64,000 bases of DNA from Cliona cf. orientalis (Eukaryota > Porifera > Demospongiae > Clionaida > Clionaidae), in contig OZ005689.1 of NCBI GenBank assembly GCA_963930775.1, forward strand, positions 8,320,854 through 8,384,853. The letters are read 5' to 3'. Made by a program: the position numbers and the translations under genes. Shown here piece after piece: positions 60,245 to 64,000 of this stretch (within the stretch, counting starts at the first letter, position 1; every line of letters starts with the position of its first letter). The notes beneath the pieces were generated by a model. The model was not told the origin of the DNA. It saw only the letters and a list, made by a program, of their open reading frames with translations, and searched no databases.

Positions 60245-61243
60245 GGTACCATTAAATTGCGTGGGCGTGAGGTGGGGGATATGACACCTAAACCACATCA
60301 AAGTCATTAGTGAGGTGCATGTTGTGTAACCACGCCTTTTTAATTGCACAGGTCTCAGGGGTGTGGCTGCTAGAGCCGGAAGTGTTCATTTAATATCCTC
60401 CATGGACCGGAAGCCGAGCCGGAAGGGAGGGGCCAGGCCACGCCCAAAACAGCCCCACCCTGTTCCCCAAGGACCACCATTCTCAATCAAGTGCCTACTA
60501 ACCACCGGATGTCCACCGGAAGCCCACAATCAATCCCAATTAAAACACACAGCTTCCTCAAGGCCAAAACACACACAAACACTTGGAGGCCGTTCTGCCA
60601 CACCGCCCACGCAAGAGCTCACCTCATTTCCTGTGTGGGCGGAGTAACAACACGTCATCGCAACCACATCCGCTTCAAACCATCGTCAGCTTCCGTCCAG
60701 CCGTACGGGCCCCTCGATCGCACCGCCGTACAGTGCCTCATTAACAGACATGGCCTCACCTTTGACCTCCTGCCACGCCCCCAAAGCCTCCTTGCGGGGT
60801 TCAAAGGTCACCACCGCTTCCGGGACACGCCCACCTATCGCCGAGGCCAAGTCCCAGGCGCCGATGTCCAAGCACTGGCCCGTGAAGCTACGCCCAATCG
60901 GAAGCAATAAAACCTGCATTAACGCACACGCACACACTCCACACAGTGCCAGGAACACGCCCACATGCTTAATTAGGCCTAATAAGCTTTTTTTTTTAAG
61001 TCGTTGCGGTTAATAGTTAAGAAAGAATGCTTTGATCTTGCTTTGATGTGGGCAATTACCGGCCTTTTCTTCAGGGGCCACTTCCGGTCGCTAATTACAC
61101 GCGCATAATCATCCCTGGCCGATTCTGGACACGCCCACCTTCGACCAAAAGCACTCGTATGGCCTCTTCGGCCACGCCCCTTCACGATTCGCTAATTGAA
61201 TTAGCCATTCCTGACGCTCACGCCCACGCAATTAAATGGTACC
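60245..61243. mobile_element. piggyBac-like non-autonomous element (TTAA)
   Basis: GGTACCATTAAATTGCGTGG (then GCGTGA) on the left is mirrored by TCACGCCCACGC plus AATTAAATGGTACC on the right. TTAA flanks both sides (60241-60244 and 61244-61247). 999 bp, clearly CG-richer than its surroundings, with repeated CCGGAAG motifs and no transposase frame; the open frames inside are not like known proteins. A near-empty target, TTAGGCTCTAACAGGTACAA, is present at about 61525 in a duplicated flank. Confidence 0.85.
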
Positions 61244-61249
61244 TTAACA

Positions 61250-62380
61250 GGTACAAAGAAATCTCCAAAATCATAATATTTGTAACCAGGTGTGAGATAA
61301 GGGACCATGTGGGACTTTGTGTTTAAATTTATATTTTGTTGTACATGTATGTAGCTTATAAAGTGTGTATGGATCGATCGATCGACTATACAACAATAAT
61401 GTGCTGTAGGTGTATTCTGTGTGGCATGTTACAATGCATAAATCATATTATTATGCATGTAGCCTTGAATGTATGTATATACATGGCTTTTCTGTAACAG
61501 CTGCCTCACTATCTTGGATGAGTTAGGCTCTAACAGGTACAAAGAAATCTCCAAAATCATAATATTTGTAACCAGGTGTGAGATAAGTGACCATGTGGGA
61601 CTCTTGTGTTTTAAATTTTGTAGCTAGCTCATAAAGTGTGCATGGAGTATGCAATAATAATGTACTGTAGGTGTATCCACTCTATGTCGGTGTCTATACA
61701 CTGATACAAGTATAATATTATACTCACTACAGTCGAACCTCTAAACAAAGGATACTTTGGGGACATTATAAATTCAGCTGTTTTGTCCCTTATAGAGAGG
61801 TTGTCCTCTTCTCGGAGGTTCTCAATGAATACAAACTATAGAAGCCTAAAGTGCTATTCCTGATCACATTTTAATTTTGTTCAAGCTTTAAATTACTGTC
61901 AACAGTACTGAGCATTCCCACTATTTTCTTAATTCATAAAAATTATAACCATGCACACAAAAGTAGTAGATCTACAGATTGCCCAACGTGTGCACGGGAG
62001 GGGATATCACCGTATGTGTTCTACATTATAGTTAGATACTGTTTAGGAGATTTCTACGTGATTTAGAAGATCGAAGGGCTTTATGTAGAATCCCAAGCGA
62101 AGCACTGGATATACATGCATGGCATCACGAGACTATCAAAATTTAAATCATACTGAGGTTCGCCATGGCATGGCAGAAGCAGGGGGTACCAGGAGCACGT
62201 GCCCTCCCTCCCCCCCCCCCCCCACCCACCCAACCTGAAGTAGGGACAGTGCTCCCCCCCCCCCCCCCCCCCCCCCCCCCCCACCTTCCAGAGCCACTGA
62301 AGCCATGCAACTACATGCTATCAATAGTATGACCGCCATTGTTGTTTGATTCTAGCTGGTATCTTGAGTAAGTCAGGCAA
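61250..62380. other. Dispersed-repeat stretch and poly-C tracts
   Basis: The segment AGGTACAAAGAAATCTCC to TGGGACT occurs at about 61249 and again at about 61530, a direct duplication of ~290 bp. Poly-C runs at 62211-62224 and 62255-62282. No gene seen; glycine-rich frames on the minus strand are by-products of poly-C. Confidence 0.6.
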
Positions 62381-62388
62381 AATCCTGG

Positions 62389-63860
62389 GGTAGGTGGATT
62401 TTGCTGAAACCAGCGGGAACGGGAACGGGAACGGAAACGGAAACGGAAACGGGAACGAGAACGGAAACCGGAAAATACGAGTCATAAGCAAAAAAAAACC
62501 ATAATAATGTTATTATCAAGTTCCCCTCCCCTCGTGCAATTGCTATAAGACAGCCAAACTCGATAGCTGCCTACCAGTTTGCTCGTGCTCGATTGCAAGG
62601 CTCTGCACATGCGCACTATGTTGCCTATGACATACCCACTGAGTAACCTGGGCCTGCAGCAACGAGAAATGTTACATTGACGACCTTTACCGACAGTTTC
62701 TGACGGGCACCAGAATGCTCATTCGCTCCAGGTGTTAAAATTAGTACATATCATGCACACAGGAGTCCGTAGTTTATGGTGAAAATTGGGCATTGTTAAA
62801 CGTTAAACTCTCGGTCATCCTATAGCATAACAATTAAATTAATAATTAGGCCCAGGTTGATAATATTATTATGGACCATTAGATGGCCAAGAATGTGGCT
62901 CTACTGCAGAGGTGGTATAATTATATCATTAATTTTTGTGATTAGTCCAGACAATCTCTTGAAGAAATTATTATCTATTCAGGCCAGCAATGTGTTAGAA
63001 AACTGGCTGACCCTGAGAGGTGGTTTTTTTCTTAGATTCTTTGTCCTATTAATAAGTGTACGTTTTTGCTCATCATGCAGTTAGTTCCCCTATTGCACTG
63101 CATGGATTCCAATAATAAATTACTATACAGCAGGATGTTATTGGTCTATCAGCAAAATCAATGTGCATGTAGTTTCCCCTTCCACAGTTACTGTATTATT
63201 GATGAATGCACCCACCTATATTATGTACCTAGTGCTTGAATGTAACCATACCATAACATAGTATACTCGGTGAGAATCAACTATGCAACAATGATCAACC
63301 CTTACATGTGCATACATTAATTTTATAATATTATTATGAGAAGGGTAGCCAATTCAGAATAGTTACATTGCTGATCCACGTACTACATTGCATGGCACAT
63401 GCACTACACTCATCTATTGGGGCATCAATGGTAATAACATATTAATTTACTAGTAGCTGTATACATAATAGCTTGAATGTACACTGGTTCGACATTTTTA
63501 TTCAAATAATATTAAGCCACACAAACAAGAAAATTACTATTGATCATACTTTACAAGCGGACTCCACCCGGCTCAGTAAAGGCCGGTCAGAAATTGCCTG
63601 CATTTGTAATACTTACGCTTTACATTCATTCTAGTAAGGAGTCACTGTTCAATGTGACTATCGCATCTTGTCCTGATCCAGCCGCCAAGGCTGAACAGAA
63701 GCAAGCGCATGTTTCCTACTACGCATGCGCACTCGTAGGCCAAGTTGCTGTATTATTAGCTTATGACTCGTATTTTCCGGTTTCCGTTCTCGTTCCCGTT
63801 CCCGTTTCCGTTTCCGTTTCCGTTCCCGTTCCCGCTGGTTTCAGCAAAATCCACCTACCC
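62389..63860. mobile_element. 1.47-kb TIR element with hexamer arrays at both ends, 10-bp target duplication
   Basis: Left end GGTAGGTGGATTTTGCTGAA, then CCAGC and a GGGAACG/GGAAACG hexamer array, then GGAAAATACGAGTCATAAGC. The right end is the inverse in the same order (63751-63860). Flanks AAAATCCTGG at 62379-62388 and 63861-63870 are identical. The inverse terminal repeat is about 110 bp long. The inner part has no convincing transposase frame. The 10-bp duplication fits a Mutator-like element (inference). Confidence 0.87.
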
Positions 63861-64000
63861 AAAATCCTGGACCAGATCACTACATTACTATGAATGATTA
63901 AAAAGTAAGGGTAGATTCATGGATTATAATTCTGAATATGGTAACATATGTGCCCCCCTTCCCCCTACTCCCGACATCTTCCTCCGCCTATGTGATGGCT

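Noticed and set aside
60363..61326. Several open frames on both strands inside the TTAA element
   Set aside because: High CG content lowers stop frequency. The peptides are low in structure, overlap on both strands and show no transposase motif.
62081..62339. Glycine-rich proteins on the minus strand
   Set aside because: They are translations of poly-C tracts.

Overview
ORGANISM. This is animal nuclear DNA. It is AT-rich, has many small exons with GT/AG boundaries, and is crowded with mobile elements. The family mix points to a sponge (Porifera, probably a demosponge): tandem Ig/fibronectin-III single-pass receptors, large class C GPCRs, a beta-helix multi-pass membrane protein, death-domain GTPases, fragments of an expanded kinase family, a KDZ transposase and a DUF7869-type gene. 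The taxon is an inference from family memory; no search was run. LAYOUT. 0-6.8 kb (+): a six-exon DUF7869-like gene whose long intron carries a 37-bp minisatellite and a roughly 295-bp tandem array of tRNA-like units. 7.9-8.2 kb: a MITE with a 12-bp target duplication. 9.3-16.7 kb (-): receptor gene A, interrupted by a CpG-rich satellite of about 425 bp per unit inside one intron. 16.7-18.6 kb: four adjacent inverted-repeat units. 18.5-20.7 kb (-): a broken beta-helix/multi-TM gene. 21.2-22.7 kb (-): a decayed KDZ transposase. 22.8-24.1 kb: a kinase fragment split by a transposon, then a GAACC minisatellite. 25.2-29.3 kb (-): receptor gene B (intact) and relic C. 29.6-36.6 kb (+): two broken death-domain/GTPase copies, the first split by a nearly complete LINE. 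37.4-39.7 kb (-): class C GPCR copy 1 (broken). 42.2-43.0 kb: a minisatellite and a second kinase fragment. 43.6-48.4 kb (-): receptor D. 48.8 kb: a relic tail exon. 49.7-51.2 kb (-): receptor G, a copy of B. 52.2-55.2 kb (-): receptor E, the fuller copy of C. 57.3-59.7 kb (-): class C GPCR copy 2. 60.2-63.9 kb: a TTAA-flanked element and a 1.47-kb terminal-inverted-repeat element. HOW IT FITS TOGETHER. The most interesting content is a local family of type I membrane receptors (A, B, C, D, G, E). Each is built from a signal exon, one or two Ig-like exons, FN3-like exons, a TM segment and a short tail; nearly all exons have phase-1 boundaries, and the readable tails end in an NPAY/NPVY motif (gene A's tail is uncertain). 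Two or three of these genes plus a GPCR form a cassette (B-C-GPCR1) repeated in the same order and strand as G-E-GPCR2, which implies a segmental duplication. Most copies carry one clear lesion: a nonsense codon, or a 1-nt or 4-nt indel. B and, as far as it can be followed, A look intact. An expanding, decaying receptor cluster of this kind resembles recognition or immune loci in invertebrates, but no function is shown by the sequence.
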